From positions 1,178,001 to 1,242,000 of the forward strand of contig NZ_CP059675.1 of assembly GCF_014069575.1 (NCBI RefSeq): 64,000 nt of DNA, given 5' to 3'. The translations under genes and the position numbers were made by a program. The first letter of the stretch is position 1, and each line of letters opens with the position of its first letter. Positions 45,297 to 54,477 of this stretch are shown in pieces. The notes below the pieces were generated by a model. That model saw only the letters and a list, made by a program, of their open reading frames with translations. It was not told where the DNA came from and searched no databases. Source of the stretch: Schaalia sp. JY-X169. Lineage in GTDB: Bacteria > Actinomycetota > Actinomycetes > Actinomycetales > Actinomycetaceae.

Positions 45297-45695
45297 TTGA
45301 GCGAGCAGGTCGTTGACGTACTTATATACTCCGCAGATTCGGCTAAACGCCAAGCGGTAATCGAGGGGACAGGTGTACGTCCGGGTAGAGATTCTGCACG
45401 TTTGAACTGGATTGAGACAGCCACAGCTGCAGGCGCAATCGCCGGAGTGATTAAGCATGAGCCCCCGATCGTGGTCCTTGACGCTGAAACTCCAAAGGTC
45501 GGTGGCATGGCCGTGGCGCAGGATATCCAGAATGAGTTGGACCTTGATGTTGAGCCGATCCTGGTGCTTCTTACGGCACGACCACAGGATGATTGGCTGG
45601 CCACCTGGTCGGGAGCCGAGTTCACTGTCCATGCGCCATACGACCCCCTGACTCTGCAGACGACAATGGTTGAGGTCCTCAAGGCCGTTAGGTAG
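45297..45695 (+). CDS. Stand-alone receiver-like domain protein
   Basis: A 132-residue protein with a response-regulator fold and no output domain. The phospho-acceptor region PPIVVLDAETPKVGGMAVAQDIQ resembles D-x-x-M-P-x-x-x-G, but the N-terminal acidic pair is replaced by YSADS and the conserved Lys near the end (K-P) appears as AP in VHAPYDP. It may therefore be a pseudo-receiver. TTG 45297 follows GAGGAG. It precedes trpD with a 6-base gap, so the two are co-transcribed; its role is unknown. Confidence 0.65.
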   Translation: MSEQVVDVLIYSADSAKRQAVIEGTGVRPGRDSARLNWIETATAAGAIAGVIKHEPPIVVLDAETPKVGGMAVAQDIQNELDLDVEPILVLLTARPQDDWLATWSGAEFTVHAPYDPLTLQTTMVEVLKAVR

Positions 45696-45701
45696 ATTGC
45701 G

Positions 45702-46784
45702 GTGTCACTATGGGCTGACTTTGCGCCTCTCCTTGCAAAAGGGGAGAGCCTTACATATGACCAGAGTCGTGAAATGATGGCGCTGATCATGGCCGGGGAG
45801 CTGGACGAAGTCAAGCTATCTTCCTACCTGTCGATCATGGCTGTGCGTGGGATTAATGTTCGCGAACTCCGTGGCCTCGCCGACCAGATGCAGGCATCCG
45901 CGAAGCCCATCGACCTTCCAGGGCAGGTCGTGGACATCGTCGGCACGGGTGGCGATAAGGCGAACACCGTCAACATCTCCACTATGGCAGCGCTTGTCAT
46001 CGCCGCTACTGGTCTTCCGGTCGTCAAGCATGGCAACAGGGCATCGACGTCCGCATGCGGGTCCGCGGATCTGCTTGAGGCGCTCGGAGTTGACCTCAAT
46101 CTGCCAAGCTCGCAGATAATTGCGTCGTTTGATGTTGCTGGGATCGCATTCTTGTTTGCGAACAAATTCCACCCGAGTATGCGCCACGCAGCCCGGGTAC
46201 GTCGCGACCTTGGGTTTCCGACGGCATTCAATGTACTCGGTCCATTGACTAACCCCGTGCAGCCGGTTGCATCTGTCGTGGGGGTTGCACGAGAGGATGC
46301 AGCTCCGCTGGTTGCTGGTGTGTTTGCAGAGCGCGGCACAAGTGCTTTTGTCTTCAGAGGCGCCAAGTATGGCCTTGACGAACTGACCGCGGCAGAACCG
46401 TCCCTACTCTGGGCAATCCATGGTGGGCGGATGGTCCACATGGAGATCGACCCAGCTGGAATACTTGGGCTCGACGCTTGTACCGTAGAGGATCTGCGCG
46501 GAAGCACGGCGGACGTAAACTCCCGGGTGGCTCGTCAGGTTTTCGAGGGCGCGGACGGGCCTGTGGCAGATGCTGTGGCTATGAATGCGGCGCTTGGGAT
46601 CATGGCGGGACAGGCAGCCGGCCTTGCATCTTCGTCACCCTTGACATCTCAAACGAACTGGCTTGAGAATGCAGTCTTCGAGGATGGGTTCAGGGAAGCG
46701 TTTAAACTTGCAAAGCAAGCCCTCAGCAGCGGGGCTACGCAAGCCAAGCTGGAGAGTTGGGTACGGGCGACTCAGGAGCAGTAG
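45702..46784 (+). CDS. trpD: Anthranilate phosphoribosyltransferase
   Basis: A 360-residue enzyme joining anthranilate and PRPP in tryptophan synthesis. Conserved marks: VDIVGTGGDKANTVNISTMAALV (PRPP loop), KHGNRASTSACGSADLLEALG, FNVLGPLTNPVQPVASVVGV and GAKYGLDELTAAEPSLLW. The length is slightly above the normal 340. GTG 45702 begins 6 bases after the receiver-like gene. No other trp gene is in the window, so this trpD is apart from a trp operon. Confidence 0.94.
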   Translation: MSLWADFAPLLAKGESLTYDQSREMMALIMAGELDEVKLSSYLSIMAVRGINVRELRGLADQMQASAKPIDLPGQVVDIVGTGGDKANTVNISTMAALVIAATGLPVVKHGNRASTSACGSADLLEALGVDLNLPSSQIIASFDVAGIAFLFANKFHPSMRHAARVRRDLGFPTAFNVLGPLTNPVQPVASVVGVAREDAAPLVAGVFAERGTSAFVFRGAKYGLDELTAAEPSLLWAIHGGRMVHMEIDPAGILGLDACTVEDLRGSTADVNSRVARQVFEGADGPVADAVAMNAALGIMAGQAAGLASSSPLTSQTNWLENAVFEDGFREAFKLAKQALSSGATQAKLESWVRATQEQ

Positions 46785-46800
46785 TCCGCGCCACGGTGGG

Positions 46801-47079
46801 CTAGTCCAACCCCAAATGGAAGGCCTCTTCGAGGTCAGAACTTGAATAGGCCCTGAAGGCCAGGTGAGTGGAGATGGTTTCCACGCCGGGAACTTTCGCA
46901 ATGCCGTCCGTCACCACGCCCTCAACGTCCTCGTACTGCGAGACCTTCACCCTAGCGATTAGGTCAATATCTCCGGTAACGGAGTGAACCTCCACCACAC
47001 CCGGGATATCCGCGATTGCCTGTGCTACCTCTGGGATGGACTCAACCGCACAGTTGATCATTACGATGGCCGTAATCAT
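46801..47079 (-). CDS. Stand-alone Lrp/AsnC ligand-binding domain protein
   Basis: A 92-residue protein that is just the RAM (effector) domain: TAIVMINCAVESIPEVAQAIADIPGVVEVHSVTGDIDLIARV, then VEGVVTDGIAKVPGVETISTHLAFRAY, with the usual G-D-x-D-L-x-x-x-V motif. It has no helix-turn-helix. Such stand-alone RAM proteins bind amino acids and may tune partners or act as dimers; the partner is unknown. ATG 47079 follows AAGGAGAGG. It converges with trpD. Confidence 0.88.
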   Translation of the reverse strand: MITAIVMINCAVESIPEVAQAIADIPGVVEVHSVTGDIDLIARVKVSQYEDVEGVVTDGIAKVPGVETISTHLAFRAYSSSDLEEAFHLGLD

Positions 47080-47201
47080 TGCGATCCTCTCCTTGCCTGT
47101 ACTCTCGTGGCAAGCCTAATCTGGTTTTGCGGGCAACATGACGTAACGTAGGGAAGTATAGTTATTCGTTGCCACGAACCCGATCTACTTCAGGAGCGCA
47201 C

Positions 47202-47951
47202 GTGGGTTTCTATTCTGTCTTGAAGGGTGCCGGCGCACCTGTTTTGCGTGGGGTATATCATCCGTGGATCGAGGGTGCAGAGAATATTCCCAAGGAGGGT
47301 CCCGCGATACTTGCTTCCAATCACAATGCTGTGTGGGACTCTATCTTTCTTCCCATGATGATCGAGCGGGAAGTCGTTTTCATGGGGAAGGCAGATTACT
47401 TCTCCGGCACCGGTGTTAAGGGCTGGGCGACCAAGAACTTCATGAAGGCTGTTGGAACAATCCCTATTGACCGCAGCGGTGGCAAAGCAGCTCAGGCGGC
47501 CATGCAGGCGGGACTGGATCGTTTGGGTTCGGGGCAGCTGTTTGGGATCTATCCCGAGGGTACGCGTAGCCCGGACGGCAGGCTCTATCGAGGGAAGACG
47601 GGTGTTGCACGCCTTGCACTTGAGTCGGGTGCTCCGGTGCTTCCGGTGGCGATGATTGGCACTCATGCGGCTCAACCCATTGGCCAGAAGGTTCCTAGCA
47701 GAACGAACATCGGTGTTGTTGTCGGCGAGCCGTTGGACTTCTCCAGATACCGTGGTCTTTCAAAGGACCGCTACATTCTCCGCGCGATTACAGATGAAAT
47801 TATGTACAACCTGATGTTGCTGTCAGGTCAGGAGTACGTTGACAAGTATGCCGCCGATGTTAAGGCCGAACTAGCAGCAAGTGGCGAGTTTGATGGGCCT
47901 GTACCAAACTCGGCGAAGATTGATCGTGACGCAGAGGACGGCCGGGCGTAA
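47202..47951 (+). CDS. 1-acyl-sn-glycerol-3-phosphate acyltransferase (PlsC type)
   Basis: A 249-residue acyltransferase that adds the second acyl chain in phospholipid synthesis at the cytoplasmic membrane. The HX4D motif is in ASNHNAVWDSIF, then VVFMGKADYFSGTGVKGWATKNFMKAVGTIPIDR, the phosphate-binding YPEGTRSPDGRLYRGKTGVARLAL and PVLPVAMIG. These are the four PlsC blocks in order. GTG 47202 follows CAGGAGC; the open frame begins at 47169 upstream but the ribosome binding site decides the start. Confidence 0.9.
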   Translation: MGFYSVLKGAGAPVLRGVYHPWIEGAENIPKEGPAILASNHNAVWDSIFLPMMIEREVVFMGKADYFSGTGVKGWATKNFMKAVGTIPIDRSGGKAAQAAMQAGLDRLGSGQLFGIYPEGTRSPDGRLYRGKTGVARLALESGAPVLPVAMIGTHAAQPIGQKVPSRTNIGVVVGEPLDFSRYRGLSKDRYILRAITDEIMYNLMLLSGQEYVDKYAADVKAELAASGEFDGPVPNSAKIDRDAEDGRA

Positions 47952-48016
47952 GAAACTCGGACAGTATAAAATGGCGTTGGCTCGGCTGCAAAGTTCTTGA
48001 TGAAAGAGGTAATGAA

Positions 48017-49240
48017 GTGAGTGTAAAGCGTGTTGCGATCCTGACAGCTGGAGGTTTTGCCCCCTGTTTGTCCACTGCTGTTGGTGACTTGATTGAGCGT
48101 TACACGAAGGTTGACCCGAGTATTGAACTGATTGCGTACCAGCATGGCTACCACGGTTTGCTCACTGGAAACTACGTGGTTGTTGACGATGAGGCACGCG
48201 CAAACGCCAATGTGCTCAAGAGGTTCGGTGGATCTCCGATTGGTAACTCCCGCGTCAAGCTAACGAATGCGAAGGACTTAGTCAAGCGTGGCCTCGTCAA
48301 TGAGGGAGATGATCCGCTAGCAGTCGCGGCGAACCAGCTGAAGGCTGACAATGTTGACGTGTTGCACACAATCGGTGGTGACGACACGAACACTACGGCG
48401 GCTGATCTTGCTGCATTCCTCCATGACAACGACTATGACCTCACTGTTGTGGGACTTCCTAAAACCATCGACAATGACGTCGTCCCGATTCGGCAGTCAT
48501 TGGGCGCAGACACTGCAGCGGAAGAAACCTCGAAGTTCGCTCAGAACATTATTGGTGAGAACCGCGTTGGACCCCGCACGCTGATTATTCACGAGATTAT
48601 GGGACGAAACTGCGGTTGGTTGGCGGCTGCTGGGACTCAGAAGTACCGTGCTTGGCTGGACCAGCAAGAATGGGTTCCTTCAATCGGTCTTTCTCGCGAG
48701 CGTTGGGACGTGGATGCACTGTACCTGCCTGAGATGCACCTTGACATTGTTGCGGAAGCGGACCGCCTCAAGAAGGTAATGGATGAGCGTGGTAACGTCA
48801 ATATCTTCATTTCTGAGGGCGCGGGTGTTCCTGAGATCATTGAGGAGATGGAAGCGCGCGGTGAAGAGGTACGCCGGGATGCATTCGGGCACGTACGTCT
48901 GGATGAAATCAACCCTGGACAATGGTTCAGCAAGCAGTTCGCGCAGAGGCTTGAAGCCGAGAAGGTGATGGTTCAGAAATCAGGTTACTTCTCTCGTTCG
49001 GCGCGTTCCAATGCTTACGACCTCGAGCTAATCGGCCAAATGGCTGACTTGGCAGTTGAATCGGCTCTCGCTGGTGTCTCCGGCGTTATTGGTCACGATG
49101 AGGAAGATGGAGACAAGCTGAAGGCTATCGAGTTCTCCCGCATTGCTGGTCACAAAGCATTTGACATCGAACAGCCGTGGTTTGTGGAGATGATGGCGAG
49201 TATTGGCCAACCTCTAGAGCCGGCAACAGCGGAACAGTAG
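48017..49240 (+). CDS. pfp: Pyrophosphate-dependent 6-phosphofructokinase
   Basis: A 407-residue glycolytic enzyme. RVAILTAGGFAPCLSTAVGDLI binds the phosphoryl donor; HTIGGDDTNTTAADLAAFL has GGDD, the Asp-Asp mark of PPi-dependent enzymes (ATP enzymes carry GGDGS). VVGLPKTIDNDVVPIRQSLGADTA is the F6P catalytic site with PKTIDND, and EIMGRNCGWLAAAG follows. PPi use is reversible and saves ATP, which suits an anaerobe. GTG 48017 follows GAAAGAGG. Class II DAHP synthase starts 5 bases after the stop. Confidence 0.93.
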   Translation: MSVKRVAILTAGGFAPCLSTAVGDLIERYTKVDPSIELIAYQHGYHGLLTGNYVVVDDEARANANVLKRFGGSPIGNSRVKLTNAKDLVKRGLVNEGDDPLAVAANQLKADNVDVLHTIGGDDTNTTAADLAAFLHDNDYDLTVVGLPKTIDNDVVPIRQSLGADTAAEETSKFAQNIIGENRVGPRTLIIHEIMGRNCGWLAAAGTQKYRAWLDQQEWVPSIGLSRERWDVDALYLPEMHLDIVAEADRLKKVMDERGNVNIFISEGAGVPEIIEEMEARGEEVRRDAFGHVRLDEINPGQWFSKQFAQRLEAEKVMVQKSGYFSRSARSNAYDLELIGQMADLAVESALAGVSGVIGHDEEDGDKLKAIEFSRIAGHKAFDIEQPWFVEMMASIGQPLEPATAEQ

Positions 49241-49245
49241 GAGTT

Positions 49246-50652
49246 TTGACCAGGCCATGGGATACGTGGCGCGCCAAGGAGGCGCGCCACCAGCCTGACT
49301 ACCAGGATCGCGAAGTCCTCAGCGAAGTTGTTGGAAATCTGCGGCAGAAGCCACCGTTAGTTTTCGCTGGGGAGGTCGATGACTTGCGCTCAGAGCTGGG
49401 CGCTGCCGGACGCCATGAGTCATTTGTGCTCATCGGTGGCGATTGCGCAGAAACTTTTGCGGAATCAACTGCGAATCAGTTGCGGCTAAAGATTCAGACG
49501 CTGCTACAGATGGCTGTCGTACTCACCTACGGTAGTTCCATGCCGGTGGTAAAGATTGGCAGAATCGCGGGGCAGTATGCCAAGCCGCGTTCGTCACCCG
49601 TTGAGACTAGGGGGACAGCGACGCTCCCGTCGTACCTGGGGGATGCGGTTAACTCCTTTGAGTTCACGCCTGAGGCCCGTTTCCATGACCCGCGCCGGCT
49701 GCTGGATACCTACCACGCGTCAGCCGCGTCCCTGAACCTGATTCGCGCATTCGCCAAGGGTGGATACGCGGACCTGAGGAGGGTCCACGAATGGAACCGA
49801 GGCTTCGCCGCAAACCCGGTATTTGCTAGGTACGAGCATTTGGCGACCGAGATCAACCGTGCTGTACGGTTCATGGAGGCAGCAGGAGCCGACTTTGACA
49901 CATTGCGTCAGGTGGACTTCTACTCCTCTCATGAGGCGCTGCTCCTCGAATATGAGTCTGCCCTGACGCGGATTGACTCACGCACAGGGCTTCCTTACGA
50001 CACTTCCGGCCACTTCTTATGGATAGGTGAACGAACACGTGGCCTGAATGAGGCCCATGTGGAGCTGCTCAGCAGAGTTCGCAACCCAATAGGTGTAAAG
50101 CTGGGACCGACCACCACACCGGACGAGGTTTTCGGTCTCATTGAGCGACTCAATCCCGACGGGGAAGAAGGTCGCCTAACCTTCATTTCACGCATGGGTG
50201 CGGATAGTATCGAGACCAGCCTCCCGCCACTTTTGGAGGCGGCAAAGACGGACGGACGTCCAGTTACTTGGATAACGGACCCAATGCATGGGAACACCAT
50301 CTCGACATCGAATGGCTTTAAGACCCGGGATTTTGAAACGATTATGCGTGAGGTGCGGTCATTCTTCGACGTCCACTCCTCTGTGGGCACGGTTCCCGCT
50401 GGCATTCATGTGGAGCTAACTGGTGCGGATGTAACGGAAGTGATTGGCGGGGCCGAAGGCCTGGACGATCTTTCGCTCGAGCAGCGTTACGAATCGCTCG
50501 TCGACCCTCGGCTGAACCATCAGCAGTCTCTTGAGATTGCATTTCAGGTTGCTGGTCTTGCTGCTGAGGCAAACGACAGTGAGCCGTATGCACCCGCGGA
50601 TGCGAGCGGATTCGACGAGGACGAGTGGCAGCTGTTTGACGCTGCCCGCTAG
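49246..50652 (+). CDS. aroG: 3-deoxy-7-phosphoheptulonate synthase, class II
   Basis: A 468-residue plant/Mycobacterium-type DAHP synthase joining PEP and erythrose 4-phosphate, first step of the shikimate pathway. Marks: PLVFAGEVDDLRSELG, FVLIGGDCAETFAESTANQL, MPVVKIGRIAGQYAKPRSS, YSSHEALLLEYESALTR, GVKLGPTTTPDE, WITDPMHGNTISTSNGFKTR and GTVPAGIHVELTGADVTE. The TTG start at 49246 is 5 bases after the pfp stop and preceded by TAGGAG, so the two genes form an operon. In Mtb the homologue aroG (Rv2178c) lies next to pknL, as here. Confidence 0.93.
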   Translation: MTRPWDTWRAKEARHQPDYQDREVLSEVVGNLRQKPPLVFAGEVDDLRSELGAAGRHESFVLIGGDCAETFAESTANQLRLKIQTLLQMAVVLTYGSSMPVVKIGRIAGQYAKPRSSPVETRGTATLPSYLGDAVNSFEFTPEARFHDPRRLLDTYHASAASLNLIRAFAKGGYADLRRVHEWNRGFAANPVFARYEHLATEINRAVRFMEAAGADFDTLRQVDFYSSHEALLLEYESALTRIDSRTGLPYDTSGHFLWIGERTRGLNEAHVELLSRVRNPIGVKLGPTTTPDEVFGLIERLNPDGEEGRLTFISRMGADSIETSLPPLLEAAKTDGRPVTWITDPMHGNTISTSNGFKTRDFETIMREVRSFFDVHSSVGTVPAGIHVELTGADVTEVIGGAEGLDDLSLEQRYESLVDPRLNHQQSLEIAFQVAGLAAEANDSEPYAPADASGFDEDEWQLFDAAR

Positions 50653-50710
50653 GGCAACTGTACGTCGAGTCGGCCTGTCGGTTGCTTGGCAGGCTCTTTC
50701 GAGAATGTAT

Positions 50711-52648
50711 TTACACGACGGTGATGGTTACTGTCGTCCCCCGGCGTGCCTGTTCTCCAGCGGCAGGGCTCTGGGATCCGACAATACTGAAGAACCCGGC
50801 AATCCTGTTGACTTCAACCACGAAGCCAGCCTGTTCAAGTAGGGCAGTGGCCTCATCTGCGCGCTTGCCATAGACATCCGGCACACTGACGAACTCAGGA
50901 CCTTTTGAAACGACGATAGCGATCGCGTCCCCCCTGTGTAGGGTCTGGCCGGATACCGGTGTTTGGCTGACGACGTTGCCCTCGGCAATATCGTTGTTGT
51001 ATTCTTCCGAGACTTCTGCGACAAAGCCCGCATCAGCCAGGGTTGCTTCGGCCTCAGCTCTCGGTACATTGACAATGTCCGGGACAGGGAGCGGCTCGCG
51101 CCCTTTAGACACAATCAGTGTCACGTCCTCGTCATGGCGGATGCTAGTGGTGGCCGTAGGATCACTGCGGATAACAGTGCCCGCGGCGACGTCCTCAGAC
51201 CACTCCTCAGCGGTTGAGCCAAGGGAGATTCCTTCCTCTGCGAACAGGCTCTCAGCCTGTTCGGGAGTCAGGCCAGAAACCTCAGGAACGGTGAGCATCA
51301 GTACGCCTTTGGAGACGATGATCTGCACTTCAGCGGTCTTGTGAATGGGTTGGCCTGCCTCTGGGCTCGTTCTTATGACGAGGTCGGCTGGAATATCATC
51401 GGAGTTCTCGTAAGAAACGTGAGAAGCAAGGTTCAGGTCAGCCAAGCTTGCTTCGGCCTGTGCTACTGTCATCGTCGCCACGTCCGGCACCTCCAAGTAG
51501 GACCCGGGACCGTACTGCTGCCACCACCACCACACACCCAGAGCGATTGCTGCAGTAAGCAGCAAAATGGTGGTGATGATCAACCAAGTTCGAGATTTCG
51601 CTGTTAGTTGGCGGGAGTTTGGAGCGGAGACGGAACCTGATGTCTGGACCACCAGTTCTTGGACTGGCAGAACTGAAGTTCGTCCGGCTTTACCCACGGG
51701 AATCGTCATGTCATGGGGGGCATCATCCGGGGCGGTCTGCGCAACAACTGGCAAATCCCTATCCAAGATCTCTGCCGGGATCGACTCCTTCGTGTGGCGA
51801 AGAAGAGCCAGGGCATCAATGGCGCTGGCTGGGCGTTCAGCAGCTGAACGTGCGCAGAACGATGACACCAGCTCGTCGATCTCAATAGGAAGCCACTCAG
51901 TCTGCTCAGAAGGGGCAGGAATATCTTCATTAACTCTCGACAAGGCGACCTTAACGGGGTTCTCATTGCCGCCGGGTAGTCTTCCTGTGAGCATCTCGGA
52001 AAGAATGATGCCGAGGGCGAAAATGTCGGTCCTAGCATCTGACACGCCGTTGAGGGCGACCTCAGGCGCGAGATATGCGACTGTTCCCATAATCGATCCA
52101 GTAGTCGAGACACTGACTTCTGAGGCAGCACGAGCAAGACCAAAATCAACTATTCGCAGGCTCTCGTTGCTATCGACAAGGATGTTTTCGGGTTTCAGGT
52201 CCCTGTGGACGACTCCGGCGCGGTGCGCAGCAGCCAGTCCGTCGAGGATTTGTGCTGTGAAGTCAAGAGCCTTGCCAAGGGTGAGAGGACCTTCTGAAGC
52301 GAGAAATGAGCGCAGATCTGGGCCATCAACCAGTTCCATCACCAAATAGCCTTGGCCCTGCACAACTCCCTGGTCGTAGATCGGAACGATTCTGGGGTGA
52401 GACACTTTGGCCGCAGAACGCGCTTCTCTGCGGAAGCGCGCGGTGAACTGTTCTGACTCAGCAAGGTGGGGGTGCATGACTTTTAGAGCAACCAGGCGGT
52501 CGAGACGCTCGTCGCGTGCAACGTATACCGTTGCCATCCCACCGCGAGCCATTCGCGAGATCACCCGATACCGCTCGTCAATCATCATGTTAATCAACGG
52601 GTCAGTAATCTGGGTTCCTCGCTCTTCCGAGGGAAGTGTCTCAGTCAT
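50711..52648 (-). CDS. Ser/Thr protein kinase with four PASTA domains (PknL-like position)
   Basis: A 645-residue membrane kinase. The N-terminal kinase domain has MARGGMATVYVARD, the Lys in VALKVMHP, HRDLKPENILVD and VDFGLARA; the activation segment and P+1 loop (TTGSIMGTVAYLAPEV) are intact. One membrane helix follows a linker (WLIITTILLLTAAIALGVWWWW), then four PASTA units each ending VSKG, VVSKG or similar, which bind muropeptides outside the cell. ATG 52648 has AAGGA upstream. Neighbours aroG, the Rv2175c-like gene and the polyprenyl synthase gene are the same as around pknL in Mtb, so this is PknL-like by context, although Mtb PknL itself has a shorter extracellular part. Confidence 0.92.
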   Translation of the reverse strand: MTETLPSEERGTQITDPLINMMIDERYRVISRMARGGMATVYVARDERLDRLVALKVMHPHLAESEQFTARFRREARSAAKVSHPRIVPIYDQGVVQGQGYLVMELVDGPDLRSFLASEGPLTLGKALDFTAQILDGLAAAHRAGVVHRDLKPENILVDSNESLRIVDFGLARAASEVSVSTTGSIMGTVAYLAPEVALNGVSDARTDIFALGIILSEMLTGRLPGGNENPVKVALSRVNEDIPAPSEQTEWLPIEIDELVSSFCARSAAERPASAIDALALLRHTKESIPAEILDRDLPVVAQTAPDDAPHDMTIPVGKAGRTSVLPVQELVVQTSGSVSAPNSRQLTAKSRTWLIITTILLLTAAIALGVWWWWQQYGPGSYLEVPDVATMTVAQAEASLADLNLASHVSYENSDDIPADLVIRTSPEAGQPIHKTAEVQIIVSKGVLMLTVPEVSGLTPEQAESLFAEEGISLGSTAEEWSEDVAAGTVIRSDPTATTSIRHDEDVTLIVSKGREPLPVPDIVNVPRAEAEATLADAGFVAEVSEEYNNDIAEGNVVSQTPVSGQTLHRGDAIAIVVSKGPEFVSVPDVYGKRADEATALLEQAGFVVEVNRIAGFFSIVGSQSPAAGEQARRGTTVTITVV

Positions 52649-52691
52649 TCCGGGTCCTTATCACGCCTCGGATTCTACTTCAGGGCTGGGT

Positions 52692-52721
52692 GTGACCGTA
52701 CCCGGCGCGCTGGACTACGCT
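52692..52721 (+). promoter_or_regulatory. Promoter of the leaderless Rv2175c-like gene
   Basis: GTGACC (52692-52697) and TACGCT (52716-52721) are 18 bases apart, and the -10 box ends six bases before ATG 52728. Confidence 0.5.
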
Positions 52722-52727
52722 GTTCAC

Positions 52728-53159
52728 ATGGCAACTTCCGCATCAGAATTACTAGAACGCATCCCCCATATTCCAGCCAAGGAGGCTGCTGACCGCCTTG
52801 GAGTCGAGCCAAGCCGAGTCAAGCAGCTGATCCGCGAACGCCAGATTCTTGGGTTGCGGGTGAACGGGCAGAGCTACGTCCTCGATGAAACCCTGGTGGA
52901 GCTGCCACCCGAGCGCCAACATGTGGCTGAGCTTCAACGCCCCGGCATGAAAGATCCGCGCATAATCAGAGTCACTGATGAACCCTTGCCTGCACTGCGG
53001 GGAACAGCGCTGCTGCTTGAGGACGGCGGATACTCCTACGAGGAACTTGTCGACTGGATCTGGAGGGACAACCCGTGGTTGCAAGGCCGTCCCATCGACC
53101 TGCTGAGAAGCGGCGCACACAAACAGGTTAACAAGGTGGCGGCAACGGAAGCGTGGTGA
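52728..53159 (+). CDS. Rv2175c-like DNA-binding protein
   Basis: A 143-residue protein with an N-terminal winged helix-turn-helix (LLERIPHIPAKEAADRLGVEPSRVKQLIRERQIL) and a C-terminal part (PRIIRVTDEPLPALRGTALLLEDGGYSYEELVDWIW, WLQGRPIDLLRSGAHKQVNKVA) that matches Rv2175c of M. tuberculosis. There the protein binds DNA and is phosphorylated by PknL, which disrupts DNA binding. The divergent position next to the PknL-like kinase is conserved, so a similar phospho-control is likely. The kinase target is usually an N-terminal threonine; this N-terminus (MATSASELLE) has a single Thr at residue 3. Apparently leaderless start. Confidence 0.9.
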   Translation: MATSASELLERIPHIPAKEAADRLGVEPSRVKQLIRERQILGLRVNGQSYVLDETLVELPPERQHVAELQRPGMKDPRIIRVTDEPLPALRGTALLLEDGGYSYEELVDWIWRDNPWLQGRPIDLLRSGAHKQVNKVAATEAW

Positions 53160-53176
53160 CCCCGGGGGTCCTGGGC

Positions 53177-54331
53177 CTATTTGGAGCGGCTCGTCACCAT
53201 ATCCACGAGGTAGGTGAGCAGCATCTTGGCGGGTGCGGGAAGAGGCGCCGCAGCAAGGACGTCTAGCGCTTCTTGCACATAGTCTGCGATCAGGTCTTCG
53301 TGAGGGTCATTGCCGTGCTCACGCAAGATGGCGTGGACCTCATTGATCTCATCAGAGTTCAGGGTGCCCCTGTGATACAAAGCGTTGATTCGTTCTCTGT
53401 CTTCGTGTGGTGCCAAACCGAGTGTTAGAGCCAAGAGGACAGTCCGTTTCCCCTCGGCGATGTCACCGCCCGTTGGCTTGCCTGTCTCATCAGGTTCCCC
53501 GAACGCACCAAGAGCATCATCGCGAAGTTGGAAGGCAATGCCCGCAGGTTCCAGGACGCCTTCAAGGACGTCCATCAGAGCCGGTGAGCCGTTGGCAGCA
53601 GTGGCGCCAAGAACTGCTGGATACATCACTGAGTAGCGAGCAGATTTGCGACGAACAATATCAAGTGCATGGCTAACCGAAGAGATGGTCTCTCTTGCTT
53701 CTGTGTGTTCGAGGGGACGGTAGGACACGCTGGTGTCAGCCCACTGGCCCATGGCGACCTCGCCAGTCATGAGGGTGAATCGCCGCAGAAGTTGAGGTGC
53801 GGTGGAAGATGTGCAGTATGTGAGGGCGTCGGACAGCGCATAGTGGGCTGCAGACATGAGGAAGTCGCCAGCCAGCACCGCACCGTCCCTGCCAAAGTCT
53901 CGAGCGCTACCCCAAAGTCCTTCCGTCGCGTGGAGCGTTGCAAATTGGATGTGAGGGGAGGGGTTTCCACGCCGGGTGTCAGCGTCATCAAGGAGGTCGT
54001 CATGGACGAGAGCGGATGCTTGGTAGAGCTCAAGGGCGGTCATTAGCGGCACGATCCGCGGGTCGCCTGCCGCCTCGGTGATGAGTGCTGCAGGGTCACT
54101 ATCTCTCTCGGCTTGCATCGATATTGCGCATGCAGCCCCAATCGCTCCGCAGAGCGCACGGAAGTGCTTTCCCCCACGCACAGACTGGAGTATGGGAGCC
54201 CAAGCACTGGCTGCGGGAGGAAGGGAAACCTGCTGGTAGAAGGCTTCTGCACTGGTGACGACGGCATCCTCGATACCCGCGTGCAGACCTTCGAGGGCAG
54301 TGTAGATCTCAGGTGAGCCTGGAGAAGTCAT
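53177..54331 (-). CDS. Polyprenyl diphosphate synthase (IdsA-type)
   Basis: A 384-residue prenyltransferase. First Asp-rich motif VHDDLLDDADTRRG, second RDDALGAFGEPDETGKPTGGDIAEGKRT; the KHFRAL segment (GGKHFRALCGAIGAAC) binds IPP. It would build geranylgeranyl or similar diphosphates for quinone or carotenoid synthesis; chain length cannot be read off. ATG 54331. It converges with the Rv2175c-like gene; in Mtb the same neighbour is idsA2. Confidence 0.9.
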   Translation of the reverse strand: MTSPGSPEIYTALEGLHAGIEDAVVTSAEAFYQQVSLPPAASAWAPILQSVRGGKHFRALCGAIGAACAISMQAERDSDPAALITEAAGDPRIVPLMTALELYQASALVHDDLLDDADTRRGNPSPHIQFATLHATEGLWGSARDFGRDGAVLAGDFLMSAAHYALSDALTYCTSSTAPQLLRRFTLMTGEVAMGQWADTSVSYRPLEHTEARETISSVSHALDIVRRKSARYSVMYPAVLGATAANGSPALMDVLEGVLEPAGIAFQLRDDALGAFGEPDETGKPTGGDIAEGKRTVLLALTLGLAPHEDRERINALYHRGTLNSDEINEVHAILREHGNDPHEDLIADYVQEALDVLAAAPLPAPAKMLLTYLVDMVTSRSK

Positions 54332-54406
54332 GTATTTCCGCTCTAGCTAACGCATCTCTACTACGCTATGCGCATAGTTTGTCGAGGCTGTCATAGGTTG
54401 TGTGAC

Positions 54407-54412
54407 TATAAT
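54407..54412 (+). promoter_or_regulatory. -10 box upstream of sigA
   Basis: TATAAT, 65 bases before the start codon. The best -35 candidate TTGTCG (54379-54384) is 22 bases away, which is long, so the -35 is unclear. Confidence 0.4.
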
Positions 54413-54477
54413 TGTACGAGTCTTCTGCCTCCCGGGGAGGCGCATACTTCCAAGAATTCCTTCAGAAAGGCTCCTGC

